Assembly: GCA_021397835.1 (NCBI GenBank)
Contig: JAJFZO010000087.1
Coordinates: forward strand, 1,302,001 to 1,366,000
From: Moringa oleifera
Taxonomy: Eukaryota > Streptophyta > Magnoliopsida > Brassicales > Moringaceae
Reading direction: 5' to 3'
Length of the DNA: 64,000 bases
The position numbers were made by a program, and so were the translations under genes. The stretch's first letter is position 1, and every line of letters starts with the position of its first letter. Under the pieces are notes generated by a model. That model was not told the DNA's origin. It was given only the letters and a program-made list of their open reading frames with translations, and did not search any database. This document shows positions 26,041 through 38,900 of this stretch, one piece after another.

Positions 26041-26720
26041 CTGTTTCAAGGTTGTTTGATTGGATTCTAATTATTGAAATTGAGCTAATTGGTGGTTTAA
26101 TTTCTCCTGAAGCACCAATCTCTGGTGTTTGTATAGAAGTTTCAGATTAGTGAGAGAAAGTTGACAGATTTATTTTCTGTTACTGGGTGTTTGTTTAGGG
26201 TAGTTGGGTTGGATTCTGAATATTAGAGCTGATCTAATTGGTGGTTTAATTTCTCCTGAAGCAGCATCGCTGGTGTTTGTTTGACCAGAAAGGTTCAGAT
26301 GAGTGAGAAAAAAACTGACAGATTGGTCTTCTGTGATTGGGTATCTCAATCCTTGTGAGATTTTACTGTTTTATACGGCAACCAAACAGAACAAATTGAA
26401 TTGGAGAGGGAGGAGAGGAAGGGTTTTCACTAATGGGTATTTGTTTAACCAGAAAGTTTCAGATGGGTGAGAAACGAACTGACATAAACTATCTGTTTTA
26501 GGGTTGTTGGGTTTGGATTCTGATTATTAGAACTGATCTAATAGGTAGTTTAATTTCTCCTGAAGCGGCATCCTGGTGTTTGTTTAACCAGAAAGATTCA
26601 GATGAGCGAGAAAAAAAACTGAGATTTTGCTATTTATACAGACACCAAAGACAATAAATTACATTCATGAATTGGAGATGGAGGAGAGGAAAGATTTTCA
26701 CTGATGGGCATTGTTTGATG
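26041..26720 (+). repeat. Cluster of three diverged repeat units
   Basis: Three copies (about 26041-26170, 26194-26330 and 26498-26625) share in order GGATTCT(A/G)A, GAGCT(A/G)AT-like, GGTTTAATTTCTCCTGAAGC, CTGGTGTTTGT and TTCAGAT(T/G)AG. A partial copy lies at 26438-26482. Two flanking blocks with GGAGGAGAGGAA (about 26405 and 26685) suggest a larger unit of roughly 290 bp that was duplicated. Confidence 0.7.
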
Positions 26721-26737
26721 AGCCTGTGATGAGCATA

Positions 26738-27295
26738 CTAGTTGAGAAAACCATGGAGAGCAATCCAAGTGAGTGCAGAGAGAAAAGCAAGTCCTTTCAT
26801 TGATGTTTTCTTCTCTGATATTCCATTCTCAAACTGGGTATTGTCTGCTAGGCTTTGCTGCTGGTTGTTGACACTGAATGGCTGATTAAAGGAAGAGAAC
26901 GGCTGATTGAACCTCAGAGAAAGGCTGGTTGGTAGAAGAAAACGGTTGATTGAGCCCTGAGAAAGGCTGGTTCAGGCTCTGCTGTGGGTAGTTCAGTCCT
27001 TGTCGCTGTGGGTAACCCAGTTGAGATGGCTGCTCTTGGTTGCCGGAGGCTGCTGGAGAGGAGGCTTCTTGTTAGTAACAGTTGCAGCATAAGGAGGAGA
27101 AGCAACCAGTATCCCAGTTTCTTCACTCTGTTGAAGACCTGGAACTTCCAGTTTTGTGCTGTTTTCATCACCTCCGGCTGGTGAAAGAGCCTGTGCAGGA
27201 TTAACAGAAGACCAGAGGAGGAGGAGGAGGAGGAGCGGAAGCAGCTGGAGACATGGTTTCTGGATCTTGATGATCTCCACTATGATCTGCAGCAC
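26738..27295 (-). pseudogene. Candidate secreted protein with NQPF repeats, split between frames
   Basis: On the minus strand a frame from 27295 starts MLQIIVEII and has a convincing signal peptide (LLPLLLLLLLW, small residues PAQA at the cut), then 60 residues to a stop at 26993-26995. A second frame overlaps and continues with a Gln/Pro-rich stretch and repeats LNQPFSG, LNQPFSS, TNQPFSE. The same repeat resumes in a third frame as FNQPFSS, FNQPFSV, then runs to a hydrophobic end (GLAFLSALTWIALHG) and a stop at 26738-26740. Repeats continuing across a frame change near 26915 point to an indel in a once-continuous secreted or GPI-anchored protein; unrecognised introns are an alternative. No family was recognised. 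Confidence 0.35.
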
Positions 27296-27299
27296 CCGA

Positions 27300-27850
27300 T
27301 GGTGAATCTAGATGTGTGAGGCCATGATTATATAAGGAGCAAGAACATTGCAAGTCATTTTTAAAAATTGAGTAGGAGTAGTTGGGGTTAAGTAGATTCA
27401 GACCAGAAGATTCACAAGAAAATCATTGTCTGAAACACGGGTGTTCTTGTTCAAATTCCATGAGTTTTTCCCTGTAATTGGGGCTGGTTAGAGCAAGATC
27501 AGTTGGCCTTTCTACAATGGAGTTCAGGTGAGGACCAATTTAGAGTATAGACGCAGTCGAAAGAGAGTTCAGCAGCCCTAACCCATTGATAAGCAATAGA
27601 ATATAATTTTGGTAACCAATTATCATCTCAATTCTCAATAAAGAAAACAGAGTGTTTCAGATTCAATCGATTGGATATGATTCTTGCCTATTCAGTAAAA
27701 ATGCCACCACAAAAGAAGGCATATATACAATCAAACAGGAATGCTGGAGCTTACAAGGGAAATTACTCTGGTAGTCTAACAAGGATGGAGCGGAGGCTGA
27801 AAATTTTTTCAGAACCAAGCAAAATGCCTTGAATTCCATAGGGGAAAGCT
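27300..27850. other. 3' flank of the PSK-SIMULATOR-like gene
   Basis: No coding segment was seen. The right-hand part should contain the 3' untranslated region of the minus-strand gene ending at 27852. Confidence 0.45.
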
Positions 27851-27851
27851 C

Positions 27852-30800
27852 TCAAATGGAGAAATCTAATCCATCAATTACATCTAAGAGACTCCTCTTT
27901 GAATGCTCCAGCATCTGATCTGATCCAAACTCCCTACTAGGAGAATTCCCAGCACTCCTACTCAAACCCCAAATGGTTTTTCCTCTGTTCTTCATTAAAG
28001 GAAATTCATGACTCTTACTTGTTCCAGGAATCAATCTTGTTTCAGACACTTTGTCTAACAGGTTTCTCTCTTCCTGAGAAAGTTCGATCTTGGTTTCTTT
28101 GGTATGATAGTTCCGGGACAGAGATCGCAGCATCTTTGAGTGAAGATAGAGCCCTTTGCGGGTTGGAGACTGGACAGGGAGAGGCCTGAAGCCATGATCT
28201 CTTTGTCTTACTGAGGTGATCAAAAGGTGAAGCCATGTCACCAAGTCAAGAATGTAGTTGTCAATCTTCTTTTTATCTGCATGGTAGAGTGTCTGCAGGT
28301 GTGTCACCCCACCACTCATTCCTGTTCCCCTGCAGAATTCAGAGCTCTCAATAACAGCAAGCATCATGAAACCTACACAGATAGATATCTTCCTGTGTGT
28401 CTCTGTGGGAGAGAGAGAGAGGGAGGCAGAGAGACTAACCCTGTATTCGCCCATTCTCCTACCCATCCGAAACCTTGATGTGCTCTGTTACCAATTTTCC
28501 CAGAAGGAAAAGAATCAAACACAAAGAAAGTACAAGAAAATGGAGATGTTATGGTTGTTTTCATTCAAGAGGTGAACGAAAGGAAAGAAGTTACTACTTG
28601 GTTGTATTTGTGGCTAGAGGGACGAGCCAGCGGAGTATCTTCTCCATTTCAGCTTTCACCTCAGATACTGAGAACTGTAGAGAGAAAAAGAAGCTTCAGC
28701 ATTGATACTGGTACTAGTGAACATGTCAATTGCAACTGTGGCAGATAAATGTATACTTCTTTCTTGGGATCAAGGGACTGCAACCGGGATCGTAGCCCTG
28801 TCTTGACAATGGTGGGTAGCCTATGATATAACGTGTCCCTCATGTTGGGAGGAACAGAGTTTGGACGACATGCCTAACAAAATAAGAATTTTTATTGTAA
28901 ATCCAATATGAAAAATTTATCAAGAAAACAATGACTAAGCAGAAGTGTGAGAAAAGGTGTAAACTCACAATGATATCTATCTGATTGACTATATTAGCAT
29001 AATGTAATGCAAGACCAGCTGCACCTAATCTCTCCAGAGAGTTACTGGGCTCCGGATTAACCAGTGTGACACCTGGCATGAGTTGACAACTCCGTGAGAA
29101 CACAATATTGATCATCTGAAGTGTATCTTTCAAAACCAGAAAAATTCATAAAAAGATCAACACATCCTGAAGACATGTAGCCAATTAGATGTTTGATAAA
29201 ACTGGTAGCAAATTTGCAGATAATAGGAAGTCAGTTGTGCTGACTTCAACCAATCATGGTATGGGAAAGGTTTTCTGATTTTCTGGGCATCCACTAGAAT
29301 TTCAACATGAACCAGTAAATTAACTTGGTAGGTGATTCTTGATATCATCATATATGAAGAACCTGAAGGCATACCATTAATTCCAAATGATTCCATGATT
29401 GTTTGATGTACATAGGCAACTATATCAACAAGCTTGTCCATGATCTGCAACAAGTTCACATACATAAACAGTTATTAGCAGCAGAAGACAGAAAGAGCAT
29501 AATCGAAGAAAAGGGCATTAAGTGAAGCAAAAGCTGTGTAGAGAAAAACTGACAAAAATGCACCCTACAGCCAAATTTTATCCCTTTCGCAGTTAAGTTG
29601 AGTAGTTAATAATCAAATACCTCCTCCAAGTTTCTTGACCAAAGAGATTTCTTTTTCAAGCTCCCCACAAGCTTTCTTTGTTGTTTAAGCTCACTTTGTA
29701 AAATCATGATACTTTCTCCTACAATTCAAAGAGAATTAGCAGTTAAGAAAAAAAAAATTCTGCATCTAATAGTCAGCAGGTCTTCAACAAATTTCTTTTT
29801 GTTAGAAAAAAAAAAAGTCAATAATGAGGTCTGCATTACACAACATATTCTTGTTCCTAAAAAATAAACGAGAAGAAAAGGGTCCCTTCTCAGTACTTTA
29901 GGGGGTTCAATTTCCTCAAATTCTTAGCACACATTAAGTACAGTAACAGAAAATGTCATTGCGAACCTCTCCGAGAGAGATTTAAGGTCTCCATTTCCTC
30001 AAGTTTTCTCCGATAATCTTGTTCAAATCTGTCCAAAGCGTGCAGCTCATGATATAATTCCTGCTCAAATAGAAGAAGTTAGCTCCTTCAAGTTGAACGT
30101 AAAACTGAAAGTAAAGCTTTACGAGACACAAGACTCATTTGCTGCCATTCAGAAATACTGATTATTAGTCCATACCTTACCCATCTAACATTTATATGGA
30201 CAGCAGATCATCTGAAAATGTCATCAGTCATACTTATCTGTGATGAGATGTATAAAATTCTTAAGACAAAAATGAAGAATTTGTTTTGACAATTTCATTC
30301 AGAACTTCTGCACGAAGATGAAATATTGATAGATGTAGCATCCCAGAAAAATAACAACCAAGAAAATATACAACATGGAAAGCAAAAGTCTACGTAAATT
30401 GGAACTCACAGAGGTATGCTTGACAAGAGTAGCTAACTCTTGAAATTTCATTTCTGCTTCAACCCTGAGTTGTTTATCATCTGAATAATCTGAATCGAGC
30501 CTGAAATATGACAACCAGATGAATAAGTATAACTCATTTTCAGTAAACAACAGGGTATATGCGGTCTATGATGCATAATGAAAAATCTACCTTACTTTGA
30601 AAAATATCGACCCAGGTTGTGCCATTGTGGATCTTTACACAGGTTTCCGAATCTAACGACTTCCCTTGAGAAAACATCCCACTCCTCCCTATAAAATATA
30701 ATAATTAACGGATGAAAACTTGTGTACCTATTTTGTACGTATTAATCATTAAGGAAAAGTCTAAAGAAAAGACAACTACTGTCCAAGAACAAGCAACCTT

Positions 30801-32303
30801 TTGTCAGCAGCAGCAATGCTTAGTAACCCTTTCGAGTCTGAGGAAACCAAATTTCTTATTCCTTCTGAATGTAATATCTCTCTTTTCAAGAACCGGACGT
30901 TTTCTCCCGAAAGAGATTGCAACAAATTTGCACCCTTGGCGATCGTGTTAGCCACTTCAAAGGCCAATATAGTTAATTTGCTTCCTCTTGAAGCCGTGCC
31001 AGAGACAAACCCATTGGCAGCATTCAAATTCGACACGCTACTCCCAAGCGTGTCTAAAACATCTACTGCCCTTTCTAAGCCCACAATGCCTGCTCTTCCA
31101 AGCAACGAGTTCTTCGGGGTGATCTGAAAATTTATAAAGCGACAGTTCAAATGAGAACAAAAAAAAAAAAAAAAATTCAATCACCAGGCAAGGAATTATA
31201 TTCTCCTAGAAGAGAAAACTTGATTAAAGTTCATAATATATAAGTTGAAATTCTTGTTTAACTCAGCAATGATTCTGCAGGGTTATTCTCTTTCCAAGGA
31301 CAATTTGTAGATCCGTAGCCTACAAATAATGGAGTAGAAACCATATAAGCACAAACAGAGTTGGTGTGCCAGGACATGTTTAGATCATGTGATGAGACAG
31401 AACTCGTGATTATTGCGAGCAAAGGCGATAATCATATTGGAACAAAAAAACCTCTAATAACATGCCTTTCACAGATAACTAAGATCATGGATGTTTATCC
31501 TCTCACGGGCTTGCAAAAGATTCAGATAAATTCAGGACTTTTTCTGCCATGTCCATGCCCGAAATGCTGATAGTTTAGTTAGCTTTCTCTGTTGCAACCA
31601 TGTCTTCGGTTCACATTTCAGGTCGCCAGAAAATCACGGTTTCCAGGGAACAGGAGACAAAGCAACTAACCCATGTTTCTGTTCCCATATCCAGCCGCAC
31701 TGGTTAGTAATGTAACCATGATTAACGAGTAGTCCAATACGTTGAGATCCATTAGGTTATCAGTCTTTTATTGGCTAACCCCCAACAAGATGGCCATGGT
31801 AGCCTGGATAGAAAGTGAAAGTTGAACTGGTATGAGGAAAATATCCACAAATCAAACACCTTGATATTGTGAAGCTTCTTCTACTAGGCCATTACTCTTT
31901 GGTTACTTTCTCATCCAATAAGATTCATTATCGATGCAAATTCGCATTGCAGTCCTATCTAAATCACCCTTTTCTCGAGCTTTAATTTAAACAATTATTG
32001 GCATAGGATCTTATACAAGCATTAACAAACAGGTAACTTGCATAAACAAACCTTGCTGACTCCTGTCTTAGTAGCCCTTGGCTTCAATTCACTGGCAAAT
32101 GGAAATCTCTGTTCATCCTCGTCGTAGTTCTGCCATTTCTTGTCATAATCATCGCTATCTGTATATGGATGAGGGCAAGAAAAGCAAGAACTCTCTTTCG
32201 CGCTATAGCTCCTTAATGACTTGAGCTTCTCTGATAATCCTGTAGTCCTCCCCACAAGTCTTGCATCTCTATTACTTGTTCCAGCAGAGCAAACCCCTCC
32301 CAT
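27852..32303 (-). CDS. PSK SIMULATOR (PSI)-like protein, DUF3475 + DUF668, 614 aa
   Basis: Twelve exons on the minus strand: 32303-32052, 31123-30798, 30688-30596, 30500-30410, 30060-29967, 29718-29621, 29444-29375, 29072-28969, 28873-28757, 28674-28598, 28484-28440, 28329-27852; all phases join, giving 614 aa. DUF3475 lies at about 131-190 (KLTILAFEVANTIAKGANLL) and DUF668 at about 357-440 (LGAAGLALHYANIV, then the KAEMEKILRWLVPLATNTTKAHQGFGWVGEWAN block that ends the conserved core). The start MGGVCS was chosen because Gly2 and Cys5 make an N-myristoylation/palmitoylation signal. Arabidopsis PSI proteins promote vegetative growth and are linked to phytosulfokine signalling; molecular activity is unknown. 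A C-terminal Ser/Arg-rich tail follows. A leader exon near 32698-32850 is likely. Confidence 0.93.
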
Positions 32304-32352
32304 TTTTAATGCACTTAATTTTGGACAAACACCTCTATATGAACCTGACAAA

Positions 32353-32888
32353 GAATTCCACAACAAGGAGGCAAACAAGAAAGCACTTCAATTCAGGCTC
32401 CGTTTGGTAGATAGGAAAACTGTATTGAAAGTATAAGAAAAATAAAGAAAAATTGGAGAGCAACTCATACAATTACAACCACTTCACCTAATTGTTCCCA
32501 TTTATGCAAAAGAAAACAACAAAGACTTCAAAACTGAAAAACAGAAAGAAAATTGATTTCCATTTCTTTTCCTCAATTTTCTAAGTAACCAATCAAACAG
32601 GAGACTCAAATGAAACACAGACAGGACAATCCAATTCTCATCACATAATCGTGCTATTATGAATCATAAACAAACATTGACAGAGAAGAACATACCTGAC
32701 TCACAGAGAACCGACTTCTGGGATAAAGACGACGAGACTGTGCAGAAAGGCAGAAAACGATGACCGGAGTTAGATAAGTAAGAGTACAAGAGAATCAGAG
32801 ATGGAATATCTCCGTTTGTCTTGACCAAATGGCCGGTATTAGTTTACCTTATGATTGAACTTCATATATAAAAGAAGCTATTATATAT
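32353..32888 (-). promoter_or_regulatory. Leader intron, leader exon and TATA region of the PSI-like gene
   Basis: On the minus strand a donor-like GTCAG|GTATG occurs at 32698 and an acceptor-like TTTGTCAG near 32346, consistent with a 5' untranslated exon and intron. A TATATAAT word lies at 32880-32888, about 180 bp upstream of that donor. Transcript evidence is lacking. Confidence 0.4.
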
Positions 32889-32889
32889 G

Positions 32890-33250
32890 TTTGCAAGCAA
32901 CAGAAGTCCCGTGGCGTTTTTTTTGTGGGGTTTTAGACTGAATTGAATAAAGAAAATGGCAAACAGAGAATAGGGAAGTCAGATACAGAGGAAGACGTGA
33001 CTGTTCTAGTTCATCACTTTCCCGGTAAATCAGCCATTCTTCCTCTTCTTTTTTTTTTAATTTTTAATTTTGATTTCTTTCTTCTATTAAGAAAGAGAGA
33101 GACAGAGGAAGAGCGAGAGGGGGAGAGAGAGAGAAAGAAGGAGGGTGGGGGTCACAAGTCCCGCCCGCCGTGTCTGGTTTGGTATGTCTCACCTGACGTC
33201 ATCGTTTTGATTTAGAATTTCCATTCTTGACCGTTTTGCCCTTACGTGCA
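32890..33250. other. Upstream region with GA-rich stretch
   Basis: 33090-33150 is purine-rich (GAGAGA and AGAAAGAAGG words). No gene-like frame with motifs was found. It probably belongs to the PSI-like promoter region. Confidence 0.4.
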
Positions 33251-33999
33251 CTTGCCATGTTTTTTCTGTTGATCAGTCGGTGATTTCCTCTTTCCCTGTG
33301 GGCAAAAGAAACGCATGGATTCCGTGTATAGACGAATCCAGCAAGGCATGCAATTAAATTAAAGTACTCTGAACATAATAAAAATAATTTTATAATATTA
33401 ATTATTAATATTTCAAATTCCATACATTTCAAAAATTATATTATTAAAAATAATATAGTTTTAATTTTTTCTATATTATAAATATGTTTTAAAATTATCC
33501 TATATTTGATCATATTTTAAGTATTATTTACTTTTAAATTATTTTTATATTATAAATTTTTATAACTTTAATACAGTAAATATAAATTTGTGATCAAAAC
33601 AAACAATATTAATTTAACTTAAAATTAAAATAATGTTATCATCATCAAACAAGCGTTGGACATCATTGGCTATTATATACACGAATAAATCATCTACTGT
33701 TATTATTTTTATCCATATTTAAAAAAAATATTTTTATAATTTATTATGTCATTAATTATAAATTAATAAAACAAAATTTTATTTGTTTATTTTGTTCAAT
33801 TATTATGTTATGTAACCATGGTAATTAATGATGGAAGTTGAGTTCGTAAGGTTTGATGTGAGAAGATTTGCGAATCAAAAAAGAAAATTTTAAGTCTACT
33901 TTTTATCAAAATATCATAAAAAATGAAATGAGAGATATATGTATTTTTCAGGGTAAATATTATATAAAATTTTAATATTTTATTTATATTATTAATTAA

Positions 34000-34440
34000 A
34001 TTTTTATATTTAAAAAATAATCAATTAAATTTTAATTTATCAAACTATACTAAATTAAATCTTCTTAAAAAATTAAAAATTATGAATGTTTAAATTAAAT
34101 ATTTTATAAAATAAATTTTATCTTATAATTTTTTACCTATGTAAATAAATATTCAAGTTATTATTATAAAAAAGTTTCAAAATTTTTTGAGTACTTCAAA
34201 TATATATATAATTTATACTGTTAAAAATTTTAAAACTTTACAAAAATTAAATATTATATAAAAAAATTATTCAAAATAAATAATTTATTAATTTGAATCA
34301 TTTTTGAGGCATTTAATAACAAAAATACTCTTTATGATCATTTGAGTTAAAGTTTTATTTAATATCAATTGATAGATTAAAATTTGATTTATCATTTTTA
34401 AATATAAAGATTTAATTGGTAATAGGGGTAAACATTAAGA
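34000..34440 (+). repeat. Dispersed AT-rich repeat copy
   Basis: It matches the family order with ATAAATTTTATCTTATAATT, AATATTCAAGTTATTATTAT, AGTACTTCAAATATATATAT and ATTTGAATCATTTTTGAGGC, closing with TTTAATAACAAAAAT. Confidence 0.55.
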
Positions 34441-34799
34441 TTTTATATAATTTTTATTTTTTATTAAATAAAAATAATAATTTTTTATTATTAGAGATAA
34501 TATATATTTTTTATTTTCTAATGTTAATTGTGAGGTATTTTTAATTTCTCAATATCAAATTTGAAATCTTGAAAAATAAAACTTTTCAATGTGATAGTTT
34601 GGACCAATTTTGAAAATTCTGCTTGTGATTGATTCCAAATATACATGATAATTAGAATAAAGTCTTACGTTATATTTGGATGATTGGATTTCTTTTACAA
34701 AAGTATTTTTGGTGGACAAAAGAAATAACTTGTGTATCATTACATATTAATATATATCTGCCCAAATATTTTTTTTTAAAAAAGCTTTTAACTTTAGAT

Positions 34800-35240
34800 A
34801 TCGGTGTTTTAATTGATTTGATTTTATATTAAAAATTTAATTAATTTAAATTTTATTAAAAAAATTAAAATTTAAAAATGTTTGAATTTAAAAATTTTAT
34901 ATAATAAATTTTGATTTAAATTTTTTTATAAATATAAAAAATTTTAAAACTGCTATCACAAAAAGATTCAAATTTTTTTAATATTAAAATATTTTTTTAA
35001 AAAATAAATTTTCAAAATTTTACAAATAAATATTAAAAATCATTTAAATTTAAAATAAAATATATAATTTTTAATTTTTTAATATTTTAACAACAAAATA
35101 ACATTATTTTTCATAACTATTTGGAGCAAATGTTCAAATTAATATTTTAAAATACAATTAAACCGACTGAAATTTTGATATTTAAATTTAAATTTGAATA
35201 AAATTTAATTTTTTATATTTATTTAATATCTTTTAAAAGT
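34800..35240 (+). repeat. Dispersed AT-rich repeat copy
   Basis: It carries TATAATAAATTTTGATTTAA, then ATCACAAAAAGATTCAAATT, then a ACAAATAAATATTAAAAATC-type block and the closing TTTAACAACAAAATA. Confidence 0.5.
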
Positions 35241-35859
35241 AAATCAATAAAACCATATTAGTAAAAAAAAAAAAAAAACGAATTCATTGAACCCGGACGA
35301 ACTTTTGGATCATCATGGTTTGTAAGGTTGCAAAAGGGAATTGGCATTGTTAAAGTCAAAGGCAAACCGCCAAATGTTGGATTTACAAAACAAAATGCAA
35401 GAAAGCCAATTCCACAAGACAGATAACAAGTAGTTGAACTTTCCAAATGTGACCCAAAAAGCTTGAACATTCATGAGTTAATTTAATTTTAATTTTGTCG
35501 AGATCAGCAAAATGTTGTCGTTCTGACTAATATCTCCAGAATTGTCAACGTCCATGAAAAAGGCCAATCAGAACCTGTGATGTGACGTCGTTTTTACCTT
35601 AAACCTCGAAGACCAATCATCGTTTTGTCTTAGTTTATGTGTTGACAATCAATTGTTATAAACTAAAGAACTTTACTACAAGCCATGAGGCCATCTCCTA
35701 AGTCCCTGTAGCTGCATGAAAAATGCCTCTTTTTGATGGATTTGTTCGGTGGTTTACTTCACCGGAAAAATACTCAATTCGTATCATGAAAGGAAAACAG
35801 TGAAAATAATATAATAAATGCATGAATTTAAATAACTATTAAAAATAAAAAATTATGTA

Positions 35860-36330
35860 AATTTTAATTTAAACACTGTTGGTTTAATTTTTACAATTGT
35901 GTATTCAAAATTTTAATTTAAATCAATGTAGATTTTGTTAAAAAATTATAAATTACAGATATTCAAATTAAAGATATCTTATATAATAAGATTTGACTTC
36001 AAATTAAAAAAATATTTGCACTATCAACACAATTTTTTTTTGAATTTTATAATATTAACTAAATATATATTTATTTAGTTTGCACTGTTTAATATTTTAA
36101 AATTTTATGAATAAAAAATTCTTTAAATCTGATGATGATCTTAAAATAATGTGTATAATTTGTTTGAATTATTTTTTAAGTATTTTAATAATAAAAATAT
36201 CATTATTTTTTTATAATTATTTGGGTTAAAGGCCAATTTGAATTAAATTAAAATTTCAGATACATAATTGAAAAATCAAAACGATGAAGTTTAACTCGAA
36301 AATCGATCAAATTCATGATTTTTTATATAT
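35860..36330 (+). repeat. Dispersed AT-rich repeat copy
   Basis: It shows AATAAGATTTGACTTCAAAT, ACTATCAACACAATTTTTTT, AACTAAATATATATTTATTT, TTTGAATTATTTTTTAAGTA and the closing TTTTAATAATAAAAATATCA. Confidence 0.55.
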
Positions 36331-36529
36331 TTATCTAAAATAAAAATATTTATTATGTATTTATATTTTACAAAATATTGATGCTTAATTAATTAATTAA
36401 AATCGATTTCATTGTATTTTATGTTTAATCAGTTAAATAATTTTAATATTGAATAAACATTAAAAAAATATTGAACTATACCCATTTTTTATTTTACATG
36501 CTAAAATATTAATTAAATAAATTTTATAC

Positions 36530-37010
36530 ATGATGTTTTAATTTGATTCAATTTAAATTATATTGTTAGTTTTTTTTAAAGATGATATTTAAAGTAGGAT
36601 ATTGTACCATGAATTTCAATTTAAATTGTTTTAAAAAATTAAATTTAGATCACATTATGAATTTAGATTGAAAATTTTGTACAATAAATTTTAATTTTAA
36701 ATATTTTATAGATGTAAGAAACATTTAAGTTATATTTAAAAAATCAAAATTTATGGGCGCTAAAAATATTTTTTTAAAAAAATTATACAATAAAAAATTT
36801 ATTAAAATTAACTCATGAATTGAAAATATTTTAAAATTAAAAGATTGATTAAAATGAATTGTAAAATTTTTTAAAATAATTTTTGATTATTTTAACAATA
36901 AAGCTATCTTAATTTTTTATAAATATTAGAGAAATAATTTAATTTAAATTAAATTGAAAAATTAAGTATATAATTAATCCAATTAATATATTAAAATATA
37001 AATTAAAAAA
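36530..37010 (+). repeat. Dispersed AT-rich repeat copy
   Basis: It shows TACAATAAATTTTAATTTTA, AACATTTAAGTTATATTTAA, ATTAACTCATGAATTGAAAA and the closing TTTTAACAATAAAGCTATCT in family order. Confidence 0.55.
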
Positions 37011-37248
37011 TTATAATTTTTTAATTTTTTATATTTACCATTCAAGTTTTTGATATTGACGTAATTCATATCAACATAAAATTTTAATTATATTATGGTT
37101 TTGTGGTAGTCTGACTTGACTTTAATTTGTTATAAATTATTTATTTATTTATGTAAAAGAAAGTCGTTCTAATAATTAGAAACTATTCAGTTTTAGTAAT
37201 TTTCAGTCTAGTCAGCTTCGGGACAACATGCGAAACACATCTCAGACC

Positions 37249-38033
37249 ACATAGTTTCTTGGGGAGCAAGGACATAATTTCAAACTTTATTAAATGGTTT
37301 GATTTTATTATTTTATTATTTCAAAGAATAGGCATGATGACATGATAACGTGACATCCTTTTTTTCCCTTTTATTTTAAAGACTTCTATGAGATTTAATT
37401 TTAAATATAAATATATGTAATTAGATTTACTTAAATTATTTTTTTCATCTATTCCTATTCTCAATTCATCACAATGTCAACCATCAAATATTACAGAGTT
37501 TTCAGTAAAAAAAAAATCTCTATTTGAATTACAATACTCAATGGAGATGTTGGATTATAATTTTTTTATAAATAAAAAATAAAAATAATTTAATTAAAAT
37601 ATCAAAGATTATAGGAAATAAAGGAAAAAAGAATGGAAGACTTCTTAATTTGAAATTTATATGGCTGATTGATGGGAATTTTGTGAAGAAAGATATTTGA
37701 GTTCATATTTTGAAAAAAATGAATATATGTAATTAAATGAAATATAACAAATTACAAAATAATTATTTTGTTATTTAAAATATCAGCATATGAACAAAAC
37801 TATAGTCATTGATTGTAATTAGTTTTGACTTTCTTTAAAAATATATTTTATTTAGAAAAAATTATAATAAAAAAGAATTTCTTATCTTCAGCAAAGTAAA
37901 AAATCATGACGTATCTCAAGTATACAGTTCTTGGAGAGTTAGCATAAGTTTTCAAACTTTATTAAATGATTTGACTTTATTATAGTACATTGTTGTTTAA
38001 AAGAAAAGGCATACTAAGAAGATAAGGTAATTC
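37249..38033. repeat. Diverged direct duplication (two copies of about 105 bp)
   Basis: 37249-37352 and 37924-38033 share (C/T)TTGG(G/A)GAG, TTTCAAACTTTATTAAATG(G/A), TTTATTAT and AAAGAA(T/A)AGGCAT in the same order, about 670 bp apart. Confidence 0.6.
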
Positions 38034-38439
38034 CTTTGATTAGAGAAAAATTATTTTAAACTTTGATTAAATTGGATTAATCAAATAGGGACAAAAAGTC
38101 AATTGCTTTTTATTAAAATGTTAAAGATAGTAATTTGCTATTAAATAGGGAATAAATTTAATTAAATATTTTGTTATTATTATTTTTTTAAATAGCATTA
38201 ATGTTAACTAAGTAATTTTCAAAAGAGAAAATCTCATTTGAGAATATGTGGTAATGGTAAGATCAAAATTTTATAAGGTGTAATTTTTATAATTTTTAAA
38301 TAAATGTTAATATGAATTAATTTAATAAAATAAAAAATTATATTCATTTTATATACTTTTAATTAATATAATAAATTATGAAAATATTTTTTTAAAATAA
38401 ATATAAAATATTAAACTATATTTGCTTTTTAATTACATC

Positions 38440-38900
38440 TCAATGTATCGATTGTATTAATTATATATCTAATCTTTTAATTTGGTTCAAGTAATACTTT
38501 AATTTAAATAATTATAAAAAATCAAAAATATTGTTATTAAAATGTATCTTCTATTTTAAGTTAATTTTTTCTTATTTGAATAATTTTTAATTTCACAAAC
38601 TATTTTTATAAGTTTTAAAATTTTTGATAGTATAAATTCTTTAAAATTATTTTTGACATTAAAAAAATTATTTTTTTTTGTGATCGTAGCTTGGAAGTTT
38701 TTTATGTATGTGAAAAATTTTCAATCAAAAATTGTAAAATAAGATGATTAATTTAATATTTAATATTTTTAAATTTTTAGAAAAATTTAAATTAATCAAA
38801 TGAAAACATCACAAAAAAATTAATAACAATTCGAATCTAAAATATGAAACACTTATAATTGAGAGTTTCTTAATGTTTTATTTTTAATTTTATTTTTAAA
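38440..38900 (-). repeat. Dispersed AT-rich repeat, inverted copy
   Basis: On the minus strand it shows TTTTACAATTTTTGATTGAA, then a CTACGATCACAAAAAAAAAT block, ACTATCAAAAATTTTAAAAC, and the closing TTTTAATAACAATATTTTTG, which is the family order reversed in the genome. Confidence 0.5.
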
